The notes: generated by a model from the sequence alone, not told the origin. Counted from the stretch's first letter, positions 44,720 through 55,701 are shown. The stretch: 64,000 nt of DNA from Balneola sp. (GCA_002694685.1 NZMW01000001.1:124001-188000); one strand, 5' to 3'. Numbers and translations are program-made.

Positions 44720-47700
44720 ATGCATCAGACTGATACTCAAAAAAGCATGAGAAGATTAATATCCAGCTTTGTAATAATTATATTGAGCCTGATCTTTCTA
44801 CAGGATTTTGCGAAAGCTCAAACTATACCCGATTTCCTTAAAGACCCAGCCTACCGATCCAGTAGAGAAGTACGTAAGAGTGCAGAATCTGACGGTAACC
44901 GTGTGTGGATTACTTTCCATAATACCGGCTTGCTTGGTGGTGTTGGTGAAATTCGTGGGCAATGGCCCCGAGGTTCTGATGTCAATTATATCGGGGATGT
45001 ATCTCCTGTAATATCTCTTGAGATACCGGTGGACACTAATAACGACGGACAGGCAGACTCATTAGTTCAGCACTCAGTTACAAATTTTGGTCCTAGAGCA
45101 GGGCAGGGTGTACGTCCGGGGCAAACCCAGTTTTGGGGATTTGAGCCTATGAGAGGCTTTGCTAATGATGATGGCGAAAATGACAGACCGGCTATCAGTG
45201 TGGATGAGTCAACGTGGCCAAACCGATGGCCGGATCAGCCAACATGGATTGCTCCAGATGGTAGTCCTGAGTGGAACGGCTTTTTTGGACGGGGTATTCA
45301 AAATGCTGATTTTGAAACCTATTTCTGGACAGATGATCACAACGACAAGTTTATGAATGACTTGGTAAATCAGGGTGAAATTTCATCTTTTGCTCCGGAT
45401 AGTACAGATCCTACCCGAGATGGACTTGGTCTTGCAATGAGCGTGAGAGGTCTTCAGTGGTCTCAGTTTCTTGCTCAGGATGCGATGTTTTATATTTATG
45501 AGTTAACAAACACCAGTACAACCACTTATCCACGGGTCTCTGTTGGTTTGGTGGTAGGAACTGCTGCTGGCGAGAGTGCAAATACCGGAAGTGGTGACAC
45601 TCAGGATGATTTGGCTTTCTTTGATCAGGCTAACAGAATTGTGTACTCATGGGATGCTGACGGTACTAATCAAGATGGTAATGATGTAGGCTATGTTGGC
45701 TATGCATTTATGGAAAGTCCCGGAGATCCTGACGATGGCATCGATAATGATGGTGATGGTGATCCAAATCAGCTTAATGTTGATGGATTCCCTTATGTAG
45801 ATGCAGGTCTTGCAGGGCAAGGCAATGTTTTTCAAACTCAGGACTTCCTGCCGAGAACTCTGAGTGAAGGTGATCCCATTATTCTGATTGATGAAGAAAC
45901 AGGGGAGCGGTCTTATGTATTTCTAGGCAGTGGTACAACTACAGTTACTTCTCAAGGAATTGAGTATCAGCTTTCACCCGGAATGACAATTCAGGAAACC
46001 ACCAAAGAAGTTCAGAATCGAAATGAGACTATCATCGTGACTGAGAAAAATCTGATTGATGAAGATTTAGATGGTCTGATTGATGAAGATGAAAACCTGC
46101 ACTTTGAACGACGTCAGGAAAGAATTACCGGTGGTATCGAACTTTTGCCGCCTCTTTACTACAAAAACTACATTGGGTTTGCTGAAGACGCTGGAAATGG
46201 AACACCAACAGAACAAGATTCTCTTAATAACGGGTTGTTGAATCCAATGATTGATGAGTCTGCTAACGACGGAATTGATAACGACTCTGACTGGAACCCT
46301 TTAACTGATGATGTGGGAGCTGACGGAGTTTCCGGAACCGGAGACAGTGGTGAAGGAGATGGAGTGCCAACCGTTGGTGAGCCGAACTTTGAAAATCTGG
46401 ATGTTGATGAAACGGATCAGGTAGGACTCTCAAGTTTCTACTACTTTACTCCTCCGGGAGCCGTGCGTTTAAATGAAGATTCTCAGGTTTGGGATGCGAT
46501 GTCCCCAGGTTTCTTCACACCGAATAATCAACTTAATGAAGATAGACAGGCCGGTGGTGTAGACGGTGACTTCATCTTTAGTTCAGGATATTTCAGGCTT
46601 GAGCCAGGGGAGACCATTCGTTTCTCACTTGCACTGGTTTTTGGTGAAGATCTTGCGAACATCACGAATAATGTTCAGACTATTCAGGAAATTTATAACC
46701 GTAACTATAATTTTGCAAGACCTCCTGAAAAGCCGACTCTAAAAGCAGCAGTAGGTGATGAGCAAGTCACTCTTTACTGGAATAGTATAGCAGAAGAGAG
46801 TATAGACCCTATATTGGGACAGGATTTTGAAGGATACAAAATTTTCAAAAGTACCGATCCTAATTTCCTTGACCCTGATAGAATCACAGATGCCTTCGGC
46901 AACGATGCTCTTTTAGAACCCATTGCACAATTTGACTTAGACAATGGTATCAATGGTTTGTGGCAGGCCGCCGAAGATACCTCAACAGGTCAGGGTACTC
47001 CAACCTATGTATTCAATCCCGACCTTGCTGACAGGGTGCGAGGCGTGCCATTCTACTTAGGCGATGATACCGGTCTCCGGCACTCTTTTGTTGACACTAA
47101 CGTAGTGAACGGTCAAAAATACTACTATGCTTTAGCTGCCTATGACCGTGGAAGCATTGATTTCTATCCTGCTGAGAATAATTTCTCTGTAACTGTTCGG
47201 GATGATGGGTCAACCATAACTGACATTAATGTAGTAGAAGTTGAACCTAACACGCCGGTGCTTGGTTATCGGGCAGGTTCAGTGATAGGAGATGTTGATC
47301 ATCCACAAGGTAATGCTACAGGTGATGTTTTTGTAGAGGTATTGGATCCTATTTTCCTTAAAGAAAACTCGGAGTACGAAGTACGCTTTCTTGGTGATAC
47401 TTTCCCATCATCTACCTATTCGGTTATCAATAATGGAGACATCATTCTTTCTGACGTGCCAATAGCTGACGCTGAATCAAACATTTTTGATGGAATGAGG
47501 CTAGCATTTCAAAACGATGAAACCCGAATTGATAGAGACCAATCGGGCTGGGCCGACGGTGATACGCTTAAAATTGACGCCCTTGTCAGAGATGGTCAGC
47601 TGAGTAACAGTCCTTTTTGGCAATTTACGGCTCTTGATGCTCCTTACGATTATGAGATCGAGTTCTTCGATTCGAATGTCGCAACCTCTCTTGATACGGT

Positions 47701-48385
47701 GAATGGTACAGGACCGAGCGCCAGAAACACTCCTGCTACTCAAGTTAATTTCAACGTAACAAACACCATTACCGGAGAAGAAGTACCCTTTGCATTTGAT
47801 GAGACACAGGGAACGCAAGACGGGAGATTAGGCGACCGTGAGTTTATCTATATCTATGACAGTTTTGGAGATTCATTAAGTCCGGTATTCGAATTTCGTA
47901 TTGTCTATGAAACGGTGCTTGGACAAGGACGTGTGCCAACCGGAGAACTACCGGAAGCGGGTGATATCTATCAGATCAAAACCTATAAGTCTTTTGGTAG
48001 CAGTGATACCTATTCGTTTACTACAGAATCATCAAACGTAGATGAAGAAACTGCGAAAGATTTACTGGATCAGGTCAGAGTAGTTCCTAACCCATATGTA
48101 AGCGCAGCTAGTTGGGAAGGGAAATTGCCTCCAACTATTACAAGTGGCCGGGGTGAACGGAAAATTCAGTTTCAAAATGTACCTGATGGCTCAACGATTA
48201 GGATTTTTACAGTCCGTGGCGAATTGGTGCGTGAGTTAAATCACGACGATTCCATAGATCGCGGTTATGTCAACTGGGACTTAAGAACAAGAGAAAATCT
48301 TGACGTGGCTTATGGTGTGTACTATTACCACTTAAAGGCTCCCGGAGTAGGTACTAAAACAGGAAAAATTGCACTTATTAAATAA
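44720..48385 (+). CDS. Large exported protein of unknown function with fibronectin-type and sorting-like C-terminal regions
   Basis: 1221 residues from ATG 44720; TTG 44708 and ATG 44747 are alternatives, the last giving the most compact signal peptide ('MRRLISSFVIIILSLIFLQDFAKA'). It has calcium-binding-like Asp/Asn runs ('DPDDGIDNDGDGDPNQ' and 'LIDEDLDGLIDEDEN'), a fibronectin III-like module (near 670-800, 'LKAAVGDEQVTLYWNSIAEE'), and a C-terminal domain with 'VVPNPYVSAASWEGKLPP' and 'YGVYYYHLKAPGVGTKTGKI', related to T9SS/FlgD-like tails. It is probably a surface or outer-membrane-associated partner of the receptor; no catalytic motif was found. It begins 13 bp after the receptor and overlaps the PorV-like gene by one base. 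Confidence 0.75.
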   Translation: MHQTDTQKSMRRLISSFVIIILSLIFLQDFAKAQTIPDFLKDPAYRSSREVRKSAESDGNRVWITFHNTGLLGGVGEIRGQWPRGSDVNYIGDVSPVISLEIPVDTNNDGQADSLVQHSVTNFGPRAGQGVRPGQTQFWGFEPMRGFANDDGENDRPAISVDESTWPNRWPDQPTWIAPDGSPEWNGFFGRGIQNADFETYFWTDDHNDKFMNDLVNQGEISSFAPDSTDPTRDGLGLAMSVRGLQWSQFLAQDAMFYIYELTNTSTTTYPRVSVGLVVGTAAGESANTGSGDTQDDLAFFDQANRIVYSWDADGTNQDGNDVGYVGYAFMESPGDPDDGIDNDGDGDPNQLNVDGFPYVDAGLAGQGNVFQTQDFLPRTLSEGDPIILIDEETGERSYVFLGSGTTTVTSQGIEYQLSPGMTIQETTKEVQNRNETIIVTEKNLIDEDLDGLIDEDENLHFERRQERITGGIELLPPLYYKNYIGFAEDAGNGTPTEQDSLNNGLLNPMIDESANDGIDNDSDWNPLTDDVGADGVSGTGDSGEGDGVPTVGEPNFENLDVDETDQVGLSSFYYFTPPGAVRLNEDSQVWDAMSPGFFTPNNQLNEDRQAGGVDGDFIFSSGYFRLEPGETIRFSLALVFGEDLANITNNVQTIQEIYNRNYNFARPPEKPTLKAAVGDEQVTLYWNSIAEESIDPILGQDFEGYKIFKSTDPNFLDPDRITDAFGNDALLEPIAQFDLDNGINGLWQAAEDTSTGQGTPTYVFNPDLADRVRGVPFYLGDDTGLRHSFVDTNVVNGQKYYYALAAYDRGSIDFYPAENNFSVTVRDDGSTITDINVVEVEPNTPVLGYRAGSVIGDVDHPQGNATGDVFVEVLDPIFLKENSEYEVRFLGDTFPSSTYSVINNGDIILSDVPIADAESNIFDGMRLAFQNDETRIDRDQSGWADGDTLKIDALVRDGQLSNSPFWQFTALDAPYDYEIEFFDSNVATSLDTVNGTGPSARNTPATQVNFNVTNTITGEEVPFAFDETQGTQDGRLGDREFIYIYDSFGDSLSPVFEFRIVYETVLGQGRVPTGELPEAGDIYQIKTYKSFGSSDTYSFTTESSNVDEETAKDLLDQVRVVPNPYVSAASWEGKLPPTITSGRGERKIQFQNVPDGSTIRIFTVRGELVRELNHDDSIDRGYVNWDLRTRENLDVAYGVYYYHLKAPGVGTKTGKIALIK

Positions 48386-49425
48386 TGAAAGGTCAAACAA
48401 TGAACACCATTAAGGCAGTCAAGTACTGTTTGTTGTTAGCAACAAGCTTGGTTTTAACAGCAAATGTGCATGCGCAAGACAAAGTTGGAACTACAGCAGC
48501 AGCATTTTTGAGTATCACCTCAGGAGCTAAGGCAACAGCAATGGGCGGTGCCTATGTTGCGGTTGCAGATGATGGAAGCGCGATGTTTTGGAATCCGGCA
48601 GGGATGGCACAACTAGAAAGTAATACGGTTACTTTTTCCAATATGAACTGGTTTCTTGATTCACAGATTCAGGATGCTTCAGTAGTAATTAACGGTGGTA
48701 ATCTTGGTAATTTTGCTCTTTCAGTCCGATCTATAAATCACGGCGAAATTGAAGTAACAACCATTGATTTGCCAGAAGGAACTGGAGAAGTATTTAGCCC
48801 AACAAACCTTTCTGTCGCCGTTTCTTATTCCCGTTTTATTACAGATAACTTTTCAATCGGAGCTAACACAAAGTTTGTTCAAGAAAAAATTTGGAATGAA
48901 TCGGCTACAGGCTTTGCGGTGGATTTAGGAGTTTTCTACAGAACCAATTTCAAGAATCTTAGAATTGGTATGTCTATGACAAATTTTGGAAATGAGATGA
49001 AAATGGCGGGTGACGATTTAAGACAAGCCATTGATATCGATGAAGCCATAAACGGTAATAACGACAGACTAGAAGGATATCTTGGTGTCGATTCCTGGCC
49101 AATGCCTTTGCTCTTTAAAGTAGGATTGGCAATTGACGCGCTGGACATAGAAAACCATAAAATAGAATTAGCTGTTGATGCTAAGCATCCAAACGACAAC
49201 TCAGAAAGTGTGGACCTTGGCCTTGAGTATGGATTCAATGATTTAGTGTTTTTTAGAGGCGGGTATCGAAGTTTATTCTCGAGCCAAATTGAAGACCAGG
49301 GAGTTACAGCTGGTTTTGGGCTGAAATATGACTTTAATGGAGTAGGTGCAAATTTTGGAGCCACCTACATGACTCACGAATATTTGGAAGATCCGATTCT
49401 ATGGACCCTTCAAATTAATTTTTAA
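48385..49425 (+). CDS. PorV/PorQ-like outer-membrane beta-barrel
   Basis: 346 residues with an N-terminal signal ('CLLLATSLVLTANVHA') and then 'KVGTTAAAFLSITSGAKATA' and 'MGGAYVAVADDGSAMFWNPA', the start shared by PorV/PorQ family barrels; it ends 'ILWTLQINF'. PorV is the T9SS attachment-complex component that carries cargo to the surface; PorQ-type paralogues serve other roles. Its place inside a glucan operon suggests a locus-specific paralogue and not the core T9SS gene. The ATG overlaps the stop of the preceding gene by one base; ATG 48400 is a second possible start. Confidence 0.82.
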   Translation: MKGQTMNTIKAVKYCLLLATSLVLTANVHAQDKVGTTAAAFLSITSGAKATAMGGAYVAVADDGSAMFWNPAGMAQLESNTVTFSNMNWFLDSQIQDASVVINGGNLGNFALSVRSINHGEIEVTTIDLPEGTGEVFSPTNLSVAVSYSRFITDNFSIGANTKFVQEKIWNESATGFAVDLGVFYRTNFKNLRIGMSMTNFGNEMKMAGDDLRQAIDIDEAINGNNDRLEGYLGVDSWPMPLLFKVGLAIDALDIENHKIELAVDAKHPNDNSESVDLGLEYGFNDLVFFRGGYRSLFSSQIEDQGVTAGFGLKYDFNGVGANFGATYMTHEYLEDPILWTLQINF

Positions 49426-49473
49426 CAAGAAACTGCACACGCAGAAACAATAACAATAAAAATAGGAGCAACT

Positions 49474-51663
49474 ATGAAAAAGGTTACAACCTTATTCAGT
49501 ACTGCATTGATGATGATCCTAATAGGAACATCATCTTTGTTTGCACAGACTATTTCCATTGAAGCTGCTAAAGATAGCACTGATGGAACAGTAGTAACTG
49601 TTAAAGGTATCGCAATTACGCCTTCTCTGGAATCTGATTCCAGAACGTCCTTTTATATTCAGGATGGAGGAGTAGGACTTAATATCTTTGATTTCGGAAC
49701 CCCGGCTAAAGTAATTACAGCTGGTGATAGTGTCGAAGTAACAGGTGAACTTGATACTTTTAACGGATTACGTGAAATCGTAGTTAGTGATGTAACTACA
49801 GATATCACCCTTATTAATTCAGGAAACGAACTGCCTGCACCACGAGTAATTTCTTATGAAGAATTTGTGGAAGCCGCTTCACCAGAAACAGATACAGCTG
49901 GTATTCAAGGTACTTTGGTAAGAATTAATGATTTGATTACAACCCCAGCTGATTGGCCTGCTGACGGAACATCAGGATCAACAAACGTTGACGCGTTTTT
50001 TAATTCTGATAGTAGCGAAGTACCAATCCGATTATTAGCTCAAACTGAAGCAATTGGAGTTACTCCACCTGCGAGATTTGACATTATTGGTGTTGTAGGT
50101 ACTTTTAACGGTTCACAAATTTCTCCTCGTTTCGAGAGTGATATCGTTGGGTACTATGATATTACCTTCCAGGTTAATATGAATGAAGCAATTGACTCTG
50201 CTCAATTCGTTCCTGAAGATCATTACGTATTCGCAGCAGGAAGCTTTAATGGTTTCTCAACTAATGCTGATACTTTAACTGATGGAAATGATGATGGTAT
50301 TTATTCTAAAACGATAAGCCTATCTGCTGGTGATTATACTTACAAGTATTACGCTGAATCAAGTCGTGATATTGCTTGGGAAGCTGGTGATGATAAAACT
50401 ATTACCGTTTCTAAAGATTCAACAATTGCAGCAGCTCCTTTTAACGCAGATTTTGCTGACTTGAGCGATGCCGTTTTTGGTGAAGTTGAGTTATTCTTCC
50501 AAGTAGATATGTCCATTCAGGAACTTAATGGCAACTTTGATCCAGAAACTGAATCTGTATCGGTTACCGGTGCATTTGATGCTGATTGGAGTGCAGGTAC
50601 TTATAACCTAACTGAGTCACAAACAGAAGGTATCTATGAAGGATCTGTAACTTTTGGAAGTGAAAAAGCTGTACCAAGTACTTATGCGTACAAATTCACT
50701 ATCACTAATGCAGACGAATCAGTTACCTGGGAAAGTGGTGACAACAAAATGATTACTGTTACTGAAGATGGACTATTTGAAGGCCGATACCTGGCTCAAA
50801 ATGCTCCTGATGGTAACATTCCATACTTCGACGGAATTACTCCAAATGACGTATTCGCTGAAGACACAGACGTTATCTTTGAAGTAGACTTACGTGCTGC
50901 TTATTACCACCTTGCAGATAGTTCAGCACTTCCTGCGGACGTTCAAGCCGGTGGTGGAGAAGATTCAACAATTACATTCTTATCTGGTAACGGACCATTA
51001 TTGGCCGGTGGCTGGGAAGACTGGGGCCCTGTTCTTGGTGGAGCTGAAGACCTCAAATTTAATGACAGTGGAGAAAATGGTGACGAAGTTGCCGGAGACT
51101 CTCTCTGGACATTAACGAAGTCATATGTAGCGGGTCAGGCTCGTCAAGGTGCCTTTAAATTAGGTATTAATGGTTATGACAATGAGGCTGGCTTTGGTGC
51201 TGACCATAACACTAGAATCCAGGGCACTAAGGTTGAGTTTGTATTCGGTGCGTTCGTACGTGGTGACTCAGTTTATGACGACCTCTATGACGAATACATT
51301 CTTGCTACTGAAGAAGGGCCAGTTGTGGTTCGACGTGGTGGTAAAGGTGATAACGACGTAGTTGTATCTAATGAGAAAGATGAAACAGTTACAACACCTG
51401 AAGAATTCTCATTAAGCCAAAACTACCCGAATCCATTTAACCCAACAACGAATATTAACTTCACATTACCTGCGGCAAATCAGGTGACGTTGACGGTTTA
51501 TAATATTCTTGGGCAACAAGTAGCTCAATTAGTTAATGGACGCTTAACTGCCGGTCAACATACCGTTCAGTTCGATGCGTCTAACCTTGCATCTGGAATG
51601 TACCTATACCGAATTGAAGCGGGTACATTTACACAGAACAAGAAAATGATGTTGATCAAATAA
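49474..51663 (+). CDS. Multidomain glucan-binding candidate with T9SS type A sorting signal
   Basis: 729 residues: signal peptide, an OB-fold-like domain (about 25-225, '[20 protein letters not shown]' and '[20 protein letters not shown]'), then three related beta-sandwich modules ('[20 protein letters not shown]', '[20 protein letters not shown]', '[20 protein letters not shown]') with '[18 protein letters not shown]' and '[20 protein letters not shown]' endings as in SusE/SusF or CBM20/48 starch-binding domains. The C-terminal sorting domain begins '[19 protein letters not shown]' (about 640-729). It likely holds starch or oligosaccharides at the surface. It is followed by a terminator, ending the first transcript of the locus. 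Confidence 0.8.
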   Translation: MKKVTTLFSTALMMILIGTSSLFAQTISIEAAKDSTDGTVVTVKGIAITPSLESDSRTSFYIQDGGVGLNIFDFGTPAKVITAGDSVEVTGELDTFNGLREIVVSDVTTDITLINSGNELPAPRVISYEEFVEAASPETDTAGIQGTLVRINDLITTPADWPADGTSGSTNVDAFFNSDSSEVPIRLLAQTEAIGVTPPARFDIIGVVGTFNGSQISPRFESDIVGYYDITFQVNMNEAIDSAQFVPEDHYVFAAGSFNGFSTNADTLTDGNDDGIYSKTISLSAGDYTYKYYAESSRDIAWEAGDDKTITVSKDSTIAAAPFNADFADLSDAVFGEVELFFQVDMSIQELNGNFDPETESVSVTGAFDADWSAGTYNLTESQTEGIYEGSVTFGSEKAVPSTYAYKFTITNADESVTWESGDNKMITVTEDGLFEGRYLAQNAPDGNIPYFDGITPNDVFAEDTDVIFEVDLRAAYYHLADSSALPADVQAGGGEDSTITFLSGNGPLLAGGWEDWGPVLGGAEDLKFNDSGENGDEVAGDSLWTLTKSYVAGQARQGAFKLGINGYDNEAGFGADHNTRIQGTKVEFVFGAFVRGDSVYDDLYDEYILATEEGPVVVRRGGKGDNDVVVSNEKDETVTTPEEFSLSQNYPNPFNPTTNINFTLPAANQVTLTVYNILGQQVAQLVNGRLTAGQHTVQFDASNLASGMYLYRIEAGTFTQNKKMMLIK

Positions 51664-51689
51664 ATTGATCCAAATAATAAGTCTTTATT

Positions 51690-51720
51690 CACAGGTACTT
51701 TGATCGGTACCTGTGTTTTT
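51690..51720 (+). terminator. Rho-independent terminator
   Basis: CACAGGTAC (51690-51698) and GTACCTGTG (51707-51715) form a 9-bp stem with an 8-base loop, followed by TTTTT. It ends the receptor-to-SusE/F-like transcript just before the LacI gene. Confidence 0.88.
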
Positions 51721-51738
51721 CAAATAAACTGATTCGAT

Positions 51739-52752
51739 TTGCCAGCAACAATATATGATATCGCCAAAAAAGCAGGGGTTAGCATTGCCACGGTTTCCCG
51801 TGTGTTCAATAACAGTGCCAACGTCTCTGATAAGGCTCGCAATAAGGTACTTGCTGTAGCTGATGAAATGGGCTACCATCCTCAGGCTTTTGCACAGGGG
51901 TTAGCCAGCCGAAAAAGTAATACGGTGATGATTGTTGTGCCTGTAATTTCCAACTACTTCTTCATGGAGGTACTCGGTGGTGTTCAGGATAAACTGAGCG
52001 AAATGAATTATGAACTGAGCATCTTTAATATCTCACCGAATAAAGATATTCAAGAGCAGGTTGAGCACGTTTTGAAGAGAAGGTGGGCAGAGGGATACCT
52101 TTTTATTTCTATTCACTTAAATGAAAATAACTGGAGTAAACTTCAAAAATATAATGTGCCAATTACTTTGGTTGATGAGCACTATGAAGGTTTTGACTCG
52201 GTAAGTGTTGATAATGCCCAGGGTGCTTACCGTGCTGCCAAAAGCTTATTTAAGCACGGATATAAGAGAGTAGCTATGCTTTCAGCTCTGGAATCCTCAA
52301 AACCAATTCGTGATCGTATTAAAGGGTATAAGAGAGCTTTAGATGAGTTTGAAATTCCTTTCGATAAGAAATTGATTATCACGGGTGATAGTATGTACCG
52401 CGATGGCTTTACCGAAAGAGCCGGCTATGAAGCCATGATCAAAATTTTAACAATGGAGCCAAAACCTGAGGCATGTTTTTGCGCATCTGATATTCAGGCA
52501 GTAGGAGCATTAAAGGCTATGCAGGACACTGGCAAAAGCATACCCATTATTGGATATGATGATATCGAATTGGCTGAATATATGGGCCTTTCAACTATTC
52601 GACAGCCTATGCGAGATATGGGCTTTTTTGCTACTCAAAATCTCATTGAAAGGATGAATAATCCTGACAAAGCTATCTCGCAAACAATTTATACTCCTGA
52701 ACTTATCAAGCGAGCCTCAACTGAACTGAACGGTAAAAAAATAGACGCTTAA
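51739..52752 (+). CDS. LacI family transcriptional regulator
   Basis: 337 residues from TTG 51739, which gives the standard start '(M)PATIYDIAKKAGVSIATVSR'. The helix-turn-helix is residues about 3-24 with 'NNSANVSDKARNKVL' after it, and the hinge region reads 'AFAQGLASRKS'. The periplasmic-binding-like effector domain (about 60-330) has 'IPIIGYDDIELAEYMGLSTI'. It probably represses the glucan locus by binding the TGTAAGCGCTTACA sites upstream of the receptor gene and is released by a maltose-type sugar. It starts 19 bp after the terminator and 14 bp before the GH13 gene, so it may be read with the enzymes. Confidence 0.92.
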   Translation: MPATIYDIAKKAGVSIATVSRVFNNSANVSDKARNKVLAVADEMGYHPQAFAQGLASRKSNTVMIVVPVISNYFFMEVLGGVQDKLSEMNYELSIFNISPNKDIQEQVEHVLKRRWAEGYLFISIHLNENNWSKLQKYNVPITLVDEHYEGFDSVSVDNAQGAYRAAKSLFKHGYKRVAMLSALESSKPIRDRIKGYKRALDEFEIPFDKKLIITGDSMYRDGFTERAGYEAMIKILTMEPKPEACFCASDIQAVGALKAMQDTGKSIPIIGYDDIELAEYMGLSTIRQPMRDMGFFATQNLIERMNNPDKAISQTIYTPELIKRASTELNGKKIDA

Positions 52753-52766
52753 TCCATCCAAGCTCA

Positions 52767-55685
52767 ATGAAGTATTTGAACTATTTAGTATTTCTTATCG
52801 CGTTTTCATTTCTGTTAGTTAGTACTGCTACGGCACAGAATACTGTAGATGTAACCTTTAGATACTATTCTGGAGAAAATGCTGTGAGAGCTTATGTTCC
52901 AGGAGAGTTCAATAACTGGGGCAATAACACCGACGGCCGCATTGCTAATAGCGATGGTTCTCTCATGACCGAGGATGAAGAAAATGGATTCTGGTATAAG
53001 TCAGTAAACCTAACTGTGGGTGGAGGAACTGCAACAAATAACGGAGCTACCGGATATGCATACAAATTTCATGAACAATACAATGCAAGCGGCAGCGAAT
53101 GGCAATGGTTTACGGATCCCTTGAATCCAATTGCAATTGGGATGAATAATGACTCATTCTTAGAAGTTACAAGTCCTTTAATATTCCAATTTAGTCCGAC
53201 AAGCGGCGATGTAGTAGGTGAAGATGATGCATTATGGGCAACCGTAGCTTCTGCCGACTCTGATCCTATAGATGTTAATGCTTCCGAAATATTTGTGAAT
53301 GGCATACCTGCAGGTTCCTTCGGTGCAAATTATGACAATGAGAGACAGCTGCTCTCCATAAAAGACCTTTCGGTTTTATCATTACAAGTAGGAGAAAATT
53401 CTGTTCGGATTGATGCCGTAACAGAATCAGGCGCCACTAAATCAGATTCGATCTCATTTGCTTACCTCCCGGATATTCAGCCTGAACTGGCAGATCGTCC
53501 AGCGGGCATTGAAGATGGTATCAACTACAGTGAGAATGGCACTTCGGTAACCTTATCTCTTTTCGCACCCAACAAAGACTATGTTTTTGTTATTGGGGAT
53601 TTTAACGACTGGAAAGTAGATGAAGACTATTTACTTAAAAAAGAATTTTTAAATGCAGACAGTGTTTGGCATTGGATTGAAATTGATGGACTAACAGCTG
53701 GCGAGCAATACGGTTTTCAGTACCTTGTTGATGGAGAAATTCGAATTTCAGATCCATATTCTAGTCTGATTCTTGATCCGTTTAATGATGAATTTATTCC
53801 CGAATCTACCTTCCCAAATATGCTCGCTTATCCTGAAGGAAAAACAGACGGCTGGGTGACGGTTATTGAACCGGGAAAGGCAGAGTACCAATGGGAGGCA
53901 ACGGATTACCAACGCCCCGAAAAAATTGAATTGGTTATCTATGAACTATTGATTCGCGATTTTCTGGATACAAAAAACTTCCAGACGTTGACCGATACTC
54001 TTGACTATTTCGAGAAGTTGGGTGTAAATGCGATTGAGTTAATGCCGGTAAACGAGTTTGACGGTAATTTAAGCTGGGGATATAACCCAAGTCATCATTT
54101 AGCTTTGGACAAGTTTTACGGTAGCCCCGATGCTTTTAAAAAGTTTGTGGATGAGGCTCATAAAAGAGGCATTGCAGTAATCATTGATGTGGTGATGAAT
54201 CATGCGACCGGTGATAATCCCTTGTATCGTTTGTACAGTGAGAATAATCCTTACTTCAATGCTACACCAAGGCATGATTTCAACGTATTTAATGATTTCA
54301 ATCACCAATATGCCGGTACTCAGTATTATACCAAACGAATGATAGAGCACTGGATTGAAGAATATAACATTGACGGTTTTCGATGGGATTTGACGAAGGG
54401 ATTCACCCAGAATTGTCCACCTGTTCGATTTGATGCAAGTGGAAACCCAGTTTATGATGGATGCACAAGCCAATATCAGCAGGATCGTGTAGATATACTT
54501 AGAATGTATGCGGATTACCAGTGGGCAGCTGATGAGGATTTTATTATCATTTTTGAGCATTTGGGTTCTGAGAATGAAGAAGCTCAATGGGCGAACTACA
54601 GAGTAGGGGAAGGAAAAGGAATCATGCTTTGGGGCAACATGAACGGAGCCTATAGTGAGGCTTCTATGGGCTATCATGAAAATGGAAAGTCCAACTTATT
54701 TGGAGTTCAGTCAGAATCCAGAAATTCCTTCCAAAGAAGACATATCGTTGGTTATATGGAAAGTCACGATGAACAGTGGCTGATGCTCAAAAAGAGAAAA
54801 TTTGGAAATTCTTCTGGCAGCTATGACGTCAAAGATTTAGGAACAGCCTTAGGTAGGCAAAAGTTAGCGGCAGCTTTCTTTTTGCCACTTCCGGGGCCAA
54901 AAATGATTTGGCAGTTTGGTGAATTGGGCTATGGTTGGGGTACCAACGAATGCCTCAAACCCGGCGGTTCAGGAAATGGCGATTGCTTGGCTAGTGACCC
55001 GGGCCGTGTAAGCGAAAAACCGGTTAGATGGGAGTATTATGATGACAATGAGCGACTAAAAGTTTATAAGACGTGGAGTTCATTATTGGAGCTGCGTAGA
55101 AGCAGTCCTGCTTTTACTGAGCCGGATGAAGCTGTTTACAGCCTTGATGAAGCTATAAAATCGTACACCCTTGAGCATGAAGACACCGATGTATTAGTTG
55201 TAGGTAATTTTGGTGTCACTGAAGCAACAGCTGAAGTTGTTTATCCTAGTTCTGGAACATGGTATGATTTCTATAAAGGTACTTCACAATCAATTTCTAA
55301 CCCTGATCGTGAAATAGTTTTAGCGCCCGGCGAATTTAAAATATTTACTACCCGTGAATTTGAAACTCCGGAAGAGGATCTGCTGACATCAAAAGAAAAC
55401 GATGGAAACTCTGATGTGCCAAGCTCATTTAAACTTGGGATAAACTATCCAAACCCCTTCAACCCAACTACCAATTTCAGTTATGACATTGCTAAAGCAA
55501 GTGTGGTTAAGCTGGAAGTATTTGATGTATTGGGACGTAAAGTTGCCGAATTAGTGAATGGACGGAAGTCACCGGGATCATATACGGTAAGATTTGATGC
55601 GGGCAACTTAAGCAGCGGACTTTATATCTATCGGTTACAAGCTGGTGGTAATGTCTTTACACAGAAAATGACACTGATCAAATAA
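52767..55685 (+). CDS. Secreted GH13 alpha-amylase family enzyme with T9SS type A sorting signal
   Basis: 972 residues: signal peptide, two N-terminal beta-sandwich modules including a CBM48-like one ('YVFVIGDFNDWKVDEDYLLK'), the GH13 barrel (about 390-810), a beta-sheet domain, and a sorting domain (about 885-972, '[18 protein letters not shown]'). Catalytic residues: nucleophile Asp541 in 'DGFRWDLTKG', acid/base Glu597 in 'IIIFEHLGSE', and Asp668 in 'YMESHDEQW'. The last motif has Ser where most amylases have Asn and resembles the 'SHDE' of branching enzymes, but its surface sorting points to extracellular starch hydrolysis. It is the surface enzyme of the locus. Confidence 0.88.
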   Translation: MKYLNYLVFLIAFSFLLVSTATAQNTVDVTFRYYSGENAVRAYVPGEFNNWGNNTDGRIANSDGSLMTEDEENGFWYKSVNLTVGGGTATNNGATGYAYKFHEQYNASGSEWQWFTDPLNPIAIGMNNDSFLEVTSPLIFQFSPTSGDVVGEDDALWATVASADSDPIDVNASEIFVNGIPAGSFGANYDNERQLLSIKDLSVLSLQVGENSVRIDAVTESGATKSDSISFAYLPDIQPELADRPAGIEDGINYSENGTSVTLSLFAPNKDYVFVIGDFNDWKVDEDYLLKKEFLNADSVWHWIEIDGLTAGEQYGFQYLVDGEIRISDPYSSLILDPFNDEFIPESTFPNMLAYPEGKTDGWVTVIEPGKAEYQWEATDYQRPEKIELVIYELLIRDFLDTKNFQTLTDTLDYFEKLGVNAIELMPVNEFDGNLSWGYNPSHHLALDKFYGSPDAFKKFVDEAHKRGIAVIIDVVMNHATGDNPLYRLYSENNPYFNATPRHDFNVFNDFNHQYAGTQYYTKRMIEHWIEEYNIDGFRWDLTKGFTQNCPPVRFDASGNPVYDGCTSQYQQDRVDILRMYADYQWAADEDFIIIFEHLGSENEEAQWANYRVGEGKGIMLWGNMNGAYSEASMGYHENGKSNLFGVQSESRNSFQRRHIVGYMESHDEQWLMLKKRKFGNSSGSYDVKDLGTALGRQKLAAAFFLPLPGPKMIWQFGELGYGWGTNECLKPGGSGNGDCLASDPGRVSEKPVRWEYYDDNERLKVYKTWSSLLELRRSSPAFTEPDEAVYSLDEAIKSYTLEHEDTDVLVVGNFGVTEATAEVVYPSSGTWYDFYKGTSQSISNPDREIVLAPGEFKIFTTREFETPEEDLLTSKENDGNSDVPSSFKLGINYPNPFNPTTNFSYDIAKASVVKLEVFDVLGRKVAELVNGRKSPGSYTVRFDAGNLSSGLYIYRLQAGGNVFTQKMTLIK

Positions 55686-55701
55686 ACTAAACCCTACCAA
55701 A

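Noticed and set aside
45721-45770. Asp/Asn-rich DNA stretch resembling a tandem repeat
   Set aside because: It encodes calcium-binding-like 'DDGIDNDGDGD' residues and is not a DNA repeat array.
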